A stretch of DNA of 28,635 nt from B1Sed10-231 sp046483385 (GTDB taxonomy: Bacteria > Planctomycetota > Brocadiia > SM23-32). Below the pieces are notes generated by a model. That model searched no databases. It was not told the DNA's origin and worked only from the letters and a program-made list of their open reading frames with translations. The stretch is from assembly GCA_046483385.1 (NCBI GenBank), contig JAWODG010000087.1:1-28635 (forward strand), given 5' to 3'. Numbering within the stretch: position 1 is the stretch's first letter; each line of letters begins with the position of its first letter. Both the position numbers and the translations under genes were made by a program. Shown here piece by piece: positions 1 through 8,068 of the stretch.

Positions 1-35
1 CGTGCGTTCACGGGGCGGGACCAGGGAGACTGATA

Positions 36-764
36 ATGTCCACTCTGCACGCGGTCATCGTCGTGGTGTTCAGTTGCCTGGCCCTGATCATCTCGCTCTA
101 CTGCCTGTTTTTCATGGTGCCGGTCAAACGTTTCTGGGAGCGGGTGCGGACTCTGGGCGGCGGCATAAAGGGGATCGAGGCGCACGTCAACGGCGTCCAC
201 GACAGCGTAAACCGGCAGGTCGAGCAGTTGCGCGAGCAGACCGAAGAGCGTGCCGAGGCGCACCGGGAAGAGGTGGAGCAGAAGCTGGAGGAACTGAGCC
301 GGGACGACCGGAAGACGCGTCGGGAACTCGAGGTCGTGAAAGGGGAGGTCGGGGCGGCGCAGGAGGAGCTGCGCGAGACAGCCGAGCAACTGCGCAAGGC
401 GGTGCGCAACATGGAGGCGCTGAGCAAGCGCGTGCAGCAGTTGCGGACCGACTTCGACACGCTGGACGTGGAGGTGAAGGAGTCGGTGCGACAGCAGGTG
501 GCCAATTCCTTCTCCACCGTCGAGAGCACGGTCCTGTCCGCCCTGGAGGCCATTCAGGAGGAGATTCTCTACGGCGTGTCGGACGGCGATTCCTCGGAAC
601 CGCCCCGTCGCGAGCCCCCCACGCCGTCACCCGGCGGGGGGACGGCCCGCCGCACTCGGGACAACATCATCACCGTGGAACCGCTCTTCGGGGGCAAAGG
701 CAGAAGCGAGGAACGCGACGCGAGCCCGGAGAAAGAAGCACCGGAGGAGGAAGGCAGCGACTAA
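36..764 (+). CDS. Membrane-anchored coiled-coil protein
   Basis: Hypothetical protein of 242 residues. Residues about 5-28 form one hydrophobic segment, followed by basic residues (KRFWERVR), so the rest probably lies in the cytoplasm. Residues about 45-180 are rich in E, R, K and Q with heptad-like spacing and almost no proline, which is typical of a long coiled coil. The tail from about 190 is proline-, glycine- and charge-rich and probably disordered. The ATG at 36 follows an AGGGAGA ribosome site. No catalytic motif is visible. It resembles the loose class of single-pass coiled-coil scaffolds (RmuC- or DUF948-like in shape only), and I do not recognise a family. It converges on the small minus-strand gene that ends at 776. 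Confidence 0.75.
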   Translation: MSTLHAVIVVVFSCLALIISLYCLFFMVPVKRFWERVRTLGGGIKGIEAHVNGVHDSVNRQVEQLREQTEERAEAHREEVEQKLEELSRDDRKTRRELEVVKGEVGAAQEELRETAEQLRKAVRNMEALSKRVQQLRTDFDTLDVEVKESVRQQVANSFSTVESTVLSALEAIQEEILYGVSDGDSSEPPRREPPTPSPGGGTARRTRDNIITVEPLFGGKGRSEERDASPEKEAPEEEGSD

Positions 765-775
765 CCGACCGCCCG

Positions 776-958
776 TCAGTCTTCCACGTAGCGGTAGAGC
801 GTGGCGAAAGTGAGCGCCATAATCCCGTAGGTTATGCCGCGCAGGCTTTTGTAAATTTCCGTCTGGTCGGGGGACGCCAGGGCGTAGATGAGAGCCACCA
901 GGAGGCAGACGACCGTCAAGACGGCGAAGGCGATTTTTCCGAAGGTTCGTGGGCGCAT
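776..958 (-). CDS. Small two-helix membrane protein
   Basis: A 60-residue protein with two hydrophobic stretches, residues about 8-28 and 40-54, separated by a short polar loop. It is probably a small integral inner-membrane protein. I chose the ATG at 958 over an upstream in-frame start at 1003 because an AGAGAGGA ribosome site lies about 8 nt before it and the 15 extra residues look non-conserved. It lies 116 nt downstream of ricT on the same strand and may be read from the same transcript. I do not recognise the family and no function can be assigned. Confidence 0.55.
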   Translation of the reverse strand: MRPRTFGKIAFAVLTVVCLLVALIYALASPDQTEIYKSLRGITYGIMALTFATLYRYVED

Positions 959-1074
959 GGTTCGTCCTCTCTGAGTCGTCCCAAAGAACGCGTGGGCACG
1001 CACCGGCTAAGTTTAGGCCCGCACGGGAGGCTTGTCAAGCTCTGCTGGGCGGCGCGGCGGCCAGTCCGGTGGGG

Positions 1075-1869
1075 CTACTCCTTTCTCTCGATCTCTGAGA
1101 GAGAAAGCCTCTGCCGGCCGCCGTCCTCCATCTCAACGGTCACCGTCTGCGACAGGATGTAGTAATCCACGACCGTGCCGTCTCCGCCGGCCGTTGTCAC
1201 CTTCGTGCCGCGTCGCGGGAGTTTCTTCTTCAGCTCCTTGTACATCTTCTCTTCGTAGCGGAGGCAGCACTTCAGCCGCCCGCAGCTCCCGCTGATCTTG
1301 GCCGGATCGAGCGTCGATTTCTGGTCCTTGGCCAGCTTCATCGGGACGGGCTTGAGGGAGTTGAGGAAGCGGCGGCAGCAGAGCTCGCGACCACAGGGGC
1401 CGAACAGCCCCATCATCCGGGCTTCGTCGCGGACGCCTATCTGGCGCATCTCGATGCGCGTGCGATATTCCTTGGCCAGGTCTCGCACCAGGCCCCGGAA
1501 ATCCACCCGGCCGTCGGCCATGAAGTAGAAGATGATCTTGTGTCCGCCGAACAGGTGCTCCACCGCGCGCAGCTTCATCGGCAGGCCGTGCTTGGCGATG
1601 AACTGCTTGCAGCGCTTGAACTCCTCACCCTCCACGTTCTCGACGATGTCGCGCTGCTTCTCGTAGTCGGCGGAGGTGGCGGCCCGCAGGATTTCCCCGT
1701 CGGACCTTTCACGTCCGTTGTCGGAGTGGTTGATCTTGACCACCTCGCCCCATTCCACGCCCCGCGGGGTGCGTACCACCACGTGCATGCCCACTTTTAT
1801 CTCATCGTCGGGCGGGGAGAACGATTCGTGCGTTCCCATCGCCCCGTAGCGAACCACTGCCGTTGCCAT
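1075..1869 (-). CDS. ricT: RicT/YaaT-like PSP1 domain protein
   Basis: PSP1-domain protein of 264 residues, about the usual length for RicT (YaaT). In Bacillus, RicT works with RicA and RicF in an Fe-S-containing complex that affects RNase Y and sporulation phosphorelay activity. The diagnostic cysteines are present: GPCGRELCC (C159, C164, C165) and SGSCGRLKCCLRYE (C196, C201, C202), which supply ligands for iron-sulfur clusters. The C-terminal lysine-rich segment, followed by a small beta domain (residues about 218-262), is also typical. The ATG at 1869 has GAGGTGA about 8 nt upstream; a GTG at 1881 sits too close to that site. No ricA or ricF partner is in the window. Outside Firmicutes the role is unknown. 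Confidence 0.9.
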   Translation of the reverse strand: MATAVVRYGAMGTHESFSPPDDEIKVGMHVVVRTPRGVEWGEVVKINHSDNGRERSDGEILRAATSADYEKQRDIVENVEGEEFKRCKQFIAKHGLPMKLRAVEHLFGGHKIIFYFMADGRVDFRGLVRDLAKEYRTRIEMRQIGVRDEARMMGLFGPCGRELCCRRFLNSLKPVPMKLAKDQKSTLDPAKISGSCGRLKCCLRYEEKMYKELKKKLPRRGTKVTTAGGDGTVVDYYILSQTVTVEMEDGGRQRLSLSEIERKE

Positions 1870-1912
1870 AGTCGCTGTCACCTCAATCTACCGTTACATC
1901 CGTCCCACGCGC

Positions 1913-1941
1913 ATTATAGCGCACCTGAGCCCGCATGTTGA
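1913..1941 (-). promoter_or_regulatory. Promoter for ricT
   Basis: On the minus strand there is a perfect TATAAT (1918 down to 1913) with TCAACA (1941-1936) 17 bp upstream, matching four of six -35 consensus bases. It would give a leader of roughly 37 nt before the ATG at 1869. It lies back to back with, and just upstream of, the first paralog's promoter (1954-1982). Confidence 0.5.
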
Positions 1942-1953
1942 GCACACGCTGCT

Positions 1954-1982
1954 TTGCGAGTTCCGGGCGGCCCTGCTATAAT
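1954..1982 (+). promoter_or_regulatory. Promoter of paralog 1
   Basis: TTGCGA (1954-1959), a 17-bp spacer and a perfect TATAAT (1977-1982). The -10 box ends 42 nt before the TTG start at 2025. It is the strongest -10 of the five paralog promoters and has the same spacer as the other four. Confidence 0.7.
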
Positions 1983-2024
1983 CCGCTCCCCTCTCCGGTG
2001 TCCCCCGCTTGGAGGTCCGCAAGT

Positions 2025-3953
2025 TTGAGCTGGCGCGCCTTCATCATCGGCCTCATCCTGGTTGCCGCCGCCAGCTTGCTGGACCCCTACACCTCCCTGG
2101 CCAAGGGCTGGGGCTGGCTGAATACCACTGCCTTCCCGAACAGCGCCGTTCTGGCCCTGGTCGTCCTGACCCTGGTGGTGAATGTCCTGATCAAGCTGGT
2201 GCGGAAGGGCTGGGCGCTGAGCCAGGCCGAGCTAATGCTGGTCTGGTGCATGATGATTGCCGCCGCCGTGATGCCCTCCGCGGGTTTCGGCCGCTTCTGG
2301 TACTCCCTCATCGCCGGGGGCCCCTACATGGCGCGCCGGGTGGACTTCGACTGGGAGGAGCCCGGCGGCTCTCTGGCGGAGGCCCCTGAACGGCTGATAC
2401 TGACCAAGAACCCCCGGTCCGTGGCGGCGGAGAGGTACTTCGAGGGCAGCCGGGGCGAGGCGCGCGTGCCGTGGCACCTGTGGCTGCGCCCGCTGGCGTG
2501 GTGGGCCCTGTTCCTCCTCTTCCTCTACCTGTCCGTTTTCTTCCTCTGCTCGATCCTGAGGCGCCAGTGGGTGGAGGTGGAACGTCTGATGTTTCCACTG
2601 GCGCGCGTTCCCCTCGAGTTCAGCGAGGGGAGCGCGGGGAAGGGGCTGCTGCCCGACCCGTTCACCAGCCGGGCCTTTCTGGCCGGTGTGATAGCGACGA
2701 CCGCTTTCCGCCTGGTGAGGGACCTGCCCCTGCTGTTCGGCGCCGAGAGCGCCATGTCGCTGACCATCCCCATTCAGGACGTGCTGCGGGACACGCCCCT
2801 GTACTTCATGTACTTCGAAAACTTCAACATCTGGCTTGCGGCCATCGGTTTTGCCTTCCTTGTGCCGGCGGACGTCTCGCTGAGCATCTGGTTCTTCTTC
2901 CTGTTCAGCCGGGTCGAGTTGCTGGTTGCCTACTGGCTGGCCCTGCCCGAGGCGGGCAATACCTATGGTCCCATGATGCAGTGGCAGCAGGTTGGCGCCT
3001 ACATCGCCTTTACCGTGGGCGCGCTGTTCATGGCGCGACGTCACCTGTGGGCTGTCGCCCGGAAGGCTCTCGGACGGGGCGGGGTGGACGACTCCGCCGA
3101 GCCCGTACCCTATGCCGTCGCGTTCTGGGGCTTCTGGCTGGGCATCGCGGGCTGCATCTGGTGGTACTGCTACAACGGCATGACGTTCCGCATGGCGCTG
3201 GTGGTGCTGGCCCTTCTGTTCTGCTGGTTCATAGTCTATGCGCGCATGGTGGCGCAGGGGGGCCTGTATGCCGGGCGGACCGTGTGGGGGTTGCAGGGGG
3301 TGGCCAACGGCCTGACCGGCGGTCGGCTGTTCACCCCGCAGGGTGCGCTCATCGTGCACATGCAGTCGCCCCTGTTCGTGACCGGCGGCACGACCGTGCT
3401 GGCGCCGATGGCCATCAACGCGTTCCGCATCTCGGAGGTCTTCGGCAGGCGCAAGCGATGGCTGCTGCCCGCCATGCTCGCGGCAATGGTGGTCGCGACC
3501 GTCTGCGCTACCTATACCGAACTGAGCTACGCATACAAGGTGGGCGGGGCGAACTTCGCCGACTGGTGGGGCCAGACAACCGTGCCGGAGGGGGCCTTCG
3601 CGGGAGCGCAGCGGTTCATAACGCAGGGGAGTCTGGCGGCGGACCTGCACCTGAGGCCTTTCCTGATGGGCATGTTCGGCATGGGATTCCTGATGTTCAT
3701 GCGGGCGCGGTTCTACTGGTGGCCGGTTCACTCGCTGGGGTTGCTCTGCGCCAGTAGCTGGCACGCCCACCGGCTGTGGTTCCCGTTCCTGCTGGGATGG
3801 CTGAGCAAGGTGAGCATCATGAAGTTTGCGGGCGGCCGCATGCTGCGCAGCGCGCGTTACTTTTTCATCGGGCTCATCCTGGTGGAGGCCCTGTTCAGCG
3901 GCCTCTCGGTCATCGTGCGCACACTCAGCGGGGGCACGGTGCCGGGCTTCTGA
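2025..3953 (+). CDS. DUF6785/DUF6784-like membrane protein, paralog 1
   Basis: Polytopic inner-membrane protein of 642 residues with about 13-14 hydrophobic segments, first of five tandem paralogs. The N-terminal half, beginning with WRAFIIG and a DPY motif in the first loop, resembles DUF6785 proteins. The C-terminal quarter, with MRARFYWWPVHS and GWLSKVSIMKFAGGR, resembles DUF6784. Both families are uncharacterised; from general shape they are probably transporters or channels. Other strongly shared motifs are RRQWVEVERLMFPLARVPLE, GFAFLVPADVSLS, YARMVAQGG and the box MAINAFRISEVF. The start is a TTG at 2025 with GGAGGT 8 nt upstream. The longer ORF beginning at 1935 would include the promoter and is rejected. 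The substrate is unknown, and no ATPase or binding protein lies beside it. Confidence 0.85.
   Translation: MSWRAFIIGLILVAAASLLDPYTSLAKGWGWLNTTAFPNSAVLALVVLTLVVNVLIKLVRKGWALSQAELMLVWCMMIAAAVMPSAGFGRFWYSLIAGGPYMARRVDFDWEEPGGSLAEAPERLILTKNPRSVAAERYFEGSRGEARVPWHLWLRPLAWWALFLLFLYLSVFFLCSILRRQWVEVERLMFPLARVPLEFSEGSAGKGLLPDPFTSRAFLAGVIATTAFRLVRDLPLLFGAESAMSLTIPIQDVLRDTPLYFMYFENFNIWLAAIGFAFLVPADVSLSIWFFFLFSRVELLVAYWLALPEAGNTYGPMMQWQQVGAYIAFTVGALFMARRHLWAVARKALGRGGVDDSAEPVPYAVAFWGFWLGIAGCIWWYCYNGMTFRMALVVLALLFCWFIVYARMVAQGGLYAGRTVWGLQGVANGLTGGRLFTPQGALIVHMQSPLFVTGGTTVLAPMAINAFRISEVFGRRKRWLLPAMLAAMVVATVCATYTELSYAYKVGGANFADWWGQTTVPEGAFAGAQRFITQGSLAADLHLRPFLMGMFGMGFLMFMRARFYWWPVHSLGLLCASSWHAHRLWFPFLLGWLSKVSIMKFAGGRMLRSARYFFIGLILVEALFSGLSVIVRTLSGGTVPGF
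2610..2630. repeat. Intragenic hairpin conserved among paralogs
   Basis: CCCCTCG (2610-2616) and CGAGGGG (2624-2630) form perfect arms around a 7-nt loop, extendable by one T-A pair. The site lies inside codons for the PLEFSEG motif. The same hairpin occurs at 4621-4641, 8657-8677 and 10688-10708 in paralogs 2, 4 and 5. It is absent from paralog 3, which encodes the same motif with other codons. Confidence 0.6.
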
Positions 3954-3963
3954 GACGCGTCTC
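3952..3963. promoter_or_regulatory. 12-bp palindrome beside the paralog 2 promoter
   Basis: GAGACGCGTCTC is a perfect palindrome without a loop. It overlaps the stop codon of paralog 1 and ends 1 bp before the -35 box of paralog 2. It could be an operator, but the other four promoters do not carry it, so chance is possible. Confidence 0.3.
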
Positions 3964-3964
3964 G

Positions 3965-3993
3965 TTGAGTGTTGTGGCCATTTCCCGTATTCT
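3965..3993 (+). promoter_or_regulatory. Promoter of paralog 2
   Basis: TTGAGT (3965-3970), a 17-bp spacer and TATTCT (3988-3993). The -10 box ends 48 nt before the ATG at 4042. It lies wholly in the gap after paralog 1, so paralog 2 can be transcribed independently. Confidence 0.6.
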
Positions 3994-4041
3994 CGCGGCT
4001 CTCTTGGAAGGCTTCCGTGGACGAACCCGGAGCGAGCTTTC

Positions 4042-5973
4042 ATGACCTGGCGTGCCTTCATCATCGGTATAATCTCGGTCGCCGCCCTCAGCCTGATCTC
4101 TCCTTACTCGTCCTTCATCAAGGGCGGGGGATGGTTGACCATCGGGGCGTTTCCGGCCGGGGCGGTGCTGTTCATCGTCATCATCACGCTGGGTCTCAAC
4201 GTCCTGCTGAAGCAGATACGGCGGGGATGGGAGTTGAGCCGGCCGGAACTGATGCTCATCTGGTGCCTGCTGATTGTGGGCTCGATCATACCCACGGGGC
4301 TCGGCCGACACTGGTACACTCTGCTGGCCGGGGCGCCGTACTACGCCCGCCGGCCGGACATCGCGTGGGAGGACGGGGGCTCACTGGAGAGGGCGCCGGC
4401 GGGCATTGTGCTGAGCAAGAACCCGCGCTCGGAGGCCGCACGCCTTTACTACGAGGGGGGCGGTGAGACCCAGCGGGTGCCGTGGTCCGCCTGGCTGAAG
4501 CCCCTGCTGAACTGGACGGCCTTCGTGCTGTTGCTCTATCTGGCCGTCTTCTTCATGTGCGGAATCATCCGGCGGCAATGGGTGGACGTGGAGCGGCTGA
4601 TGTTTCCACTGGCCCGCGTCCCCCTCGAGTTCACCGAGGGGGCGGCCGGGGAGAGGATGCTGCCGGAACTGTTCACCAGCCCGCCGTTCGTCAAAGGCAT
4701 GCTCTTCGCGCTCTCGCTGCGGCTGGTGCTGGCTCTGCCGCTGCTGTTCGGAGCGGAGACCCGCGTCCAGCTTACGGTCCCTTTCAAGGACGTGTTGATG
4801 GGCACGCCGCTTGAATTTATGTACTTCGACAACCTGATAATCCACCTTCCCATCGTGGGCTTCGCCTTCCTGGTCCCCGCGGACGTGTCGCTGAGCGTCT
4901 GGTTCTTCGCCCTCTTCAGCCGCACCGAGCTACTTGTGGCCCACTGGCTGGCGCTGCCGGAGGCCGGGGGGACGTGGAGCCCGATGATGCGCTGGCAGCA
5001 GGTCGGGGCTTACCTGGTCTTTGCGGTCGGCATCCTGCTGATGTCCCGTCGGCACCTGTTCGGTGTGCTGCGCAAGGCGGTCGGCATCGGCAGGGACGTG
5101 GACGACTCCGAGGAGCCCATCAGCTATCCCGTGGCCTTCTGGGGTTTCCTGCTGGTGCTGGCGGGGTGCCTGGTGTGGTATCACATTCAGGGCATGCGCG
5201 TGCTGACCGGCTTTGTGGCCGTGATGCTGTTGCTTCTCTCCTACCTCATCTACGCCCGCGTGGTCGCACAGGGCGGCGTCCCGCAGGTCAGCACGCTCTG
5301 GTCTTTGCCGCACGTGATGGAGGGATTCGGCGGGGCGGGCATATTCACCGCGCAGGGGGCGGTCGTGGTCTCCTCGCAGGGCTGGCTTCTTCTTGAAGGG
5401 GCCGGCATCGGGCTGGCGCCCATGGCCATCAACGCATTCCGTATCTCGGACGTGTTCGGCAAACGGCGCCGGTGGCTGTTTCCCGCCCTGTTTTCCGCCT
5501 TGCTGGTGGCCATTGCCTGCACCACATGGGTCGTGCTGACGCGCGCCTACTCAATGGGCGCGGTCAACTTCTCCTCGAGCTGGGAGATCCAGCATCTGGC
5601 CCGCGCCGTCTTCAACAATGCCCAGCGCACGATGACCGGCGGTGAGTCGGAGGTGGCCCGCCTGCACGTGCGGCCGTTCCTGATGGGCTCGCTCGGGATG
5701 GCGTTCCTTATGTTCATGCGGGCGCGGTTCTACTGGTGGCCGGTCCATTCGATTGGCCTGCTCATATGCAGCAGTTGGGGCATGTTTGCCCGGCTGTGGT
5801 TTCCATTCTTCCTGGGGTGGCTGACCAAGGTGGGCATCATGAAGCTGGCCGGCGGTCGCATGCTCCGCAAGGCGCGGGACTTCTTCATCGCCGCCATCAT
5901 CGTAGACTCCTTCATCACCGGCCTCTCGGCGGTCGTCCGAACGCTGTCTGGAGGGGCGGTCCCCACGTTCTGA
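4042..5973 (+). CDS. DUF6785/DUF6784-like membrane protein, paralog 2
   Basis: Polytopic membrane protein of 643 residues, second in the array, with the same order of hydrophobic segments and motifs as paralog 1: WRAFIIG, RRQWVDVERLMFPLARVPLE, FAFLVPADVSLS, YARVVAQGG, MAINAFRISDVF, MRARFYWWPVHS and a C-terminal GGRMLRKARDFF. The start is the ATG at 4042, with GGAG 9 nt upstream. The open frame reaches back to 3826, but that stretch overlaps paralog 1 and the promoter. The gap after paralog 1 is 88 nt. The loop after the third membrane segment is more divergent (RRPDIAWEDGG), and such loops probably carry whatever specificity differs between the copies. Function unknown; transport is inferred only from topology. 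Confidence 0.85.
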   Translation: MTWRAFIIGIISVAALSLISPYSSFIKGGGWLTIGAFPAGAVLFIVIITLGLNVLLKQIRRGWELSRPELMLIWCLLIVGSIIPTGLGRHWYTLLAGAPYYARRPDIAWEDGGSLERAPAGIVLSKNPRSEAARLYYEGGGETQRVPWSAWLKPLLNWTAFVLLLYLAVFFMCGIIRRQWVDVERLMFPLARVPLEFTEGAAGERMLPELFTSPPFVKGMLFALSLRLVLALPLLFGAETRVQLTVPFKDVLMGTPLEFMYFDNLIIHLPIVGFAFLVPADVSLSVWFFALFSRTELLVAHWLALPEAGGTWSPMMRWQQVGAYLVFAVGILLMSRRHLFGVLRKAVGIGRDVDDSEEPISYPVAFWGFLLVLAGCLVWYHIQGMRVLTGFVAVMLLLLSYLIYARVVAQGGVPQVSTLWSLPHVMEGFGGAGIFTAQGAVVVSSQGWLLLEGAGIGLAPMAINAFRISDVFGKRRRWLFPALFSALLVAIACTTWVVLTRAYSMGAVNFSSSWEIQHLARAVFNNAQRTMTGGESEVARLHVRPFLMGSLGMAFLMFMRARFYWWPVHSIGLLICSSWGMFARLWFPFFLGWLTKVGIMKLAGGRMLRKARDFFIAAIIVDSFITGLSAVVRTLSGGAVPTF

Positions 5974-5979
5974 CGCGGC

Positions 5980-6008
5980 TTGACGTTGCGGAAGTGGCAT
6001 AGTAGAGT
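5980..6008 (+). promoter_or_regulatory. Promoter of paralog 3
   Basis: TTGACG (5980-5985), a 17-bp spacer and TAGAGT (6003-6008). The -10 box ends 45 nt before the TTG start at 6054. Confidence 0.6.
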
Positions 6009-6053
6009 CTGTGCTCTTCACCTTGCCATCCTGATGACAGAGGAATTGCTCCT

Positions 6054-7967
6054 TTGACGCTCCGAGCCTTCATAATCGGCCTGCTCGCGGTCATCGCGTT
6101 CGCCCTGCTGGACGCGTATTCCACCATGGTGCGGGGCTACGGATGGATTGCGGGGGACTGCTTTCCGGCGGGCGTGGTCTTCTTCCTCGTGCTGCTGACC
6201 GTGGTGGTGAACCTGGCGATAAAGCAGGTGCGCCGGGCGTGGGCCTTCCAGCAGGCGGAACTCATGCTCGTCTGGTGCATGTTGATCGTAGCGGTCCCGT
6301 TCACCTCGGCGGGCACGGGGCGGATGCTGACCGGCATGATCTCCGGGGGAACGTACCTGGCCAAGCGCCCGGACTTCGCGTGGGAACGCGATGGGTCCGT
6401 CTCTCTCGCGCCCGAATCACTGCTGCTGAGCAAGGACGTGAATTCCGAGGCCGTCCGGCAGTTCTACGAGGGTGCGCCCGAGGGTGGGACCGTTCCCTGG
6501 GGCCGGTGGCTGGCCCCGCTGGCGCACTGGGCCGCCTTCCTGCTGCTGCTCTATCTGGGCATGCTGTTCGCCCTGAGCATTCTGCGCCGTCAGTGGGTGG
6601 ACGTGGAACGACTGATGTTTCCACTGGCCCGGGTCCCGCTGGAATTTACGGAGGGCAGCGGCACGGGCCTGCTGCCCAGCCTTTTCGCGCGTCGTCCGTT
6701 CGTGGTGGGCCTCATCGTGGCGGCCGGTTTCCGGCTGTTGCGCGCACTGCCGGTCATCTTCGCCGGGGCCTCCCCCTGGCAACTCAATATCCCCCTCAAT
6801 CAGGCCTTCGCGGATACCCCGCTGGCGAGTGCGGACTTCCACAGCTTCCCCATCAACTGGATGGTCATCGGGCTGGCGTTCCTGGTTCCGGCCGACGTGT
6901 CCCTGAGCGTCTGGTTCTTCTTCCTGTTCGGCCGCGCGGAGCTTCTGGTGGCCCACTGGCTGGCCGCGCCGGAGGCGGGCGGCACGTGGAGCCCGCTGAT
7001 GCGGTGGCAGCAGTTCGGCGCCTACGTGGCCTTCCTGGTGGGCATGCTGTGGTTGGCGCGTCGCCACCTGGTGGCCGTGCTGAAGAAGGCACTTGGCCGG
7101 GGCGGGATAGACGATTCCGACGAGCCCCTCCCTTACGCCGTCGCCTTCTGGGGGCTGGTCGTCTGCTTGGTCGGGTGCCTGGGCTGGTATGTGTACCATG
7201 GCATGCGGCCGCTGACGGCGGTGCTCGTGTTGGCCCTCCTCTTCTGCTCCCACCTGGTCTATGGGCGCATCGTGGCTCAGGGCGGGCTGCCCATGACGCG
7301 CAACCTGTGGGTGATGCACCGGGCCGCCGAAGGGCTGCTGGGCACCGGCAATATCGGGGCGCAGGGCGCGCTCATCGCCACCATCCAGTCGGGCATGCTG
7401 GTCACGTGGACCAACGTGGTGCTGGCCCCCATGGCGGCCAACGCGCTGCGCATCTCCGACGTGTTCAAGAAACGGCGGCGCCTGTTCGTGCCGGCCCTGT
7501 TCATCAGTCTCGTCGTCGCCCTCGTGGTCGGCTCGTGGCTGGTGGTGGATCAGGCGTACGCCATCGGCGCGTCCAACTTCAGCGCCTTTCACACCCCGAA
7601 CTACGCCTATGGGGAGGCCCAGCGCATCATCGAGGGGCGCCTGGCGGGTACGCAGGCATTTTCCCCCCGCCCGGTCCTCATCGGGGTGGTCCTGATGGCA
7701 TTCGTCATGTTCATGCGGGCGCGGTTCTACTGGTGGCCGGTGCATGCCATAGGGCTGCTGACCTGCAGCAGTTGGCACATCCATCGTCTGTGGTTTCCCT
7801 TCTTCCTGGGATGGCTGACCAAGATAGGGCTGATGAAGCTGGCAGGCGGCCGTGCTCTGCGTAACGGGCGCGATTTCTTCATCGGTTTCATCATGACCGA
7901 AGCGTTCCTGTCGGGTACTTCCTCGGTCATCCGGAGCCTTTCCGGCGGGGTGGTTCCCGGCTTCTGA
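6054..7967 (+). CDS. DUF6785/DUF6784-like membrane protein, paralog 3
   Basis: Polytopic membrane protein of 637 residues, the shortest of the five. It starts with TTG at 6054, with AGGA 9 nt upstream. It begins LRAFIIG where the others have WRAFI, and keeps RRQWVDVERLMFPLARVPLE, LAFLVPADVSLS, YGRIVAQGG, MAANALRISDVF and MRARFYWWPVHA. It encodes PLEFTEGS but lacks the DNA hairpin found at this place in the other four copies (6637-6660 region), so it is the outlier at the nucleotide level. The gap after paralog 2 is 80 nt. The family is uncharacterised, and transport of an unknown solute is the reasonable guess. Confidence 0.85.
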   Translation: MTLRAFIIGLLAVIAFALLDAYSTMVRGYGWIAGDCFPAGVVFFLVLLTVVVNLAIKQVRRAWAFQQAELMLVWCMLIVAVPFTSAGTGRMLTGMISGGTYLAKRPDFAWERDGSVSLAPESLLLSKDVNSEAVRQFYEGAPEGGTVPWGRWLAPLAHWAAFLLLLYLGMLFALSILRRQWVDVERLMFPLARVPLEFTEGSGTGLLPSLFARRPFVVGLIVAAGFRLLRALPVIFAGASPWQLNIPLNQAFADTPLASADFHSFPINWMVIGLAFLVPADVSLSVWFFFLFGRAELLVAHWLAAPEAGGTWSPLMRWQQFGAYVAFLVGMLWLARRHLVAVLKKALGRGGIDDSDEPLPYAVAFWGLVVCLVGCLGWYVYHGMRPLTAVLVLALLFCSHLVYGRIVAQGGLPMTRNLWVMHRAAEGLLGTGNIGAQGALIATIQSGMLVTWTNVVLAPMAANALRISDVFKKRRRLFVPALFISLVVALVVGSWLVVDQAYAIGASNFSAFHTPNYAYGEAQRIIEGRLAGTQAFSPRPVLIGVVLMAFVMFMRARFYWWPVHAIGLLTCSSWHIHRLWFPFFLGWLTKIGLMKLAGGRALRNGRDFFIGFIMTEAFLSGTSSVIRSLSGGVVPGF

Positions 7968-7991
7968 CGACCGCAGGGCGGGGGCGTAACT

Positions 7992-8020
7992 TTGACCTGT
8001 TGCGGGGTCTGTGATAGCCT
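7992..8020 (+). promoter_or_regulatory. Promoter of paralog 4
   Basis: TTGACC (7992-7997), a 17-bp spacer and TAGCCT (8015-8020). The -10 box ends 48 nt before the ATG at 8069. The surrounding block (7986-8003) is identical over 18 bp to 10028-10045 upstream of paralog 5. Confidence 0.6.
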
Positions 8021-8068
8021 TCGGTGCGTTCTCACGCTGGCGGAACCCCGCCGGAGGAGCCGAGCGAC

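Noticed and set aside
1935..2024. Longer start for paralog 1
   Set aside because: It would begin upstream of the promoter boxes at 1954-1982; the TTG at 2025 aligns with the starts of the other copies.
2232..4064. Minus-strand open frame of 610 codons
   Set aside because: Antisense to paralog 1, whose motifs match the other four copies; no promoter or ribosome site supports it.
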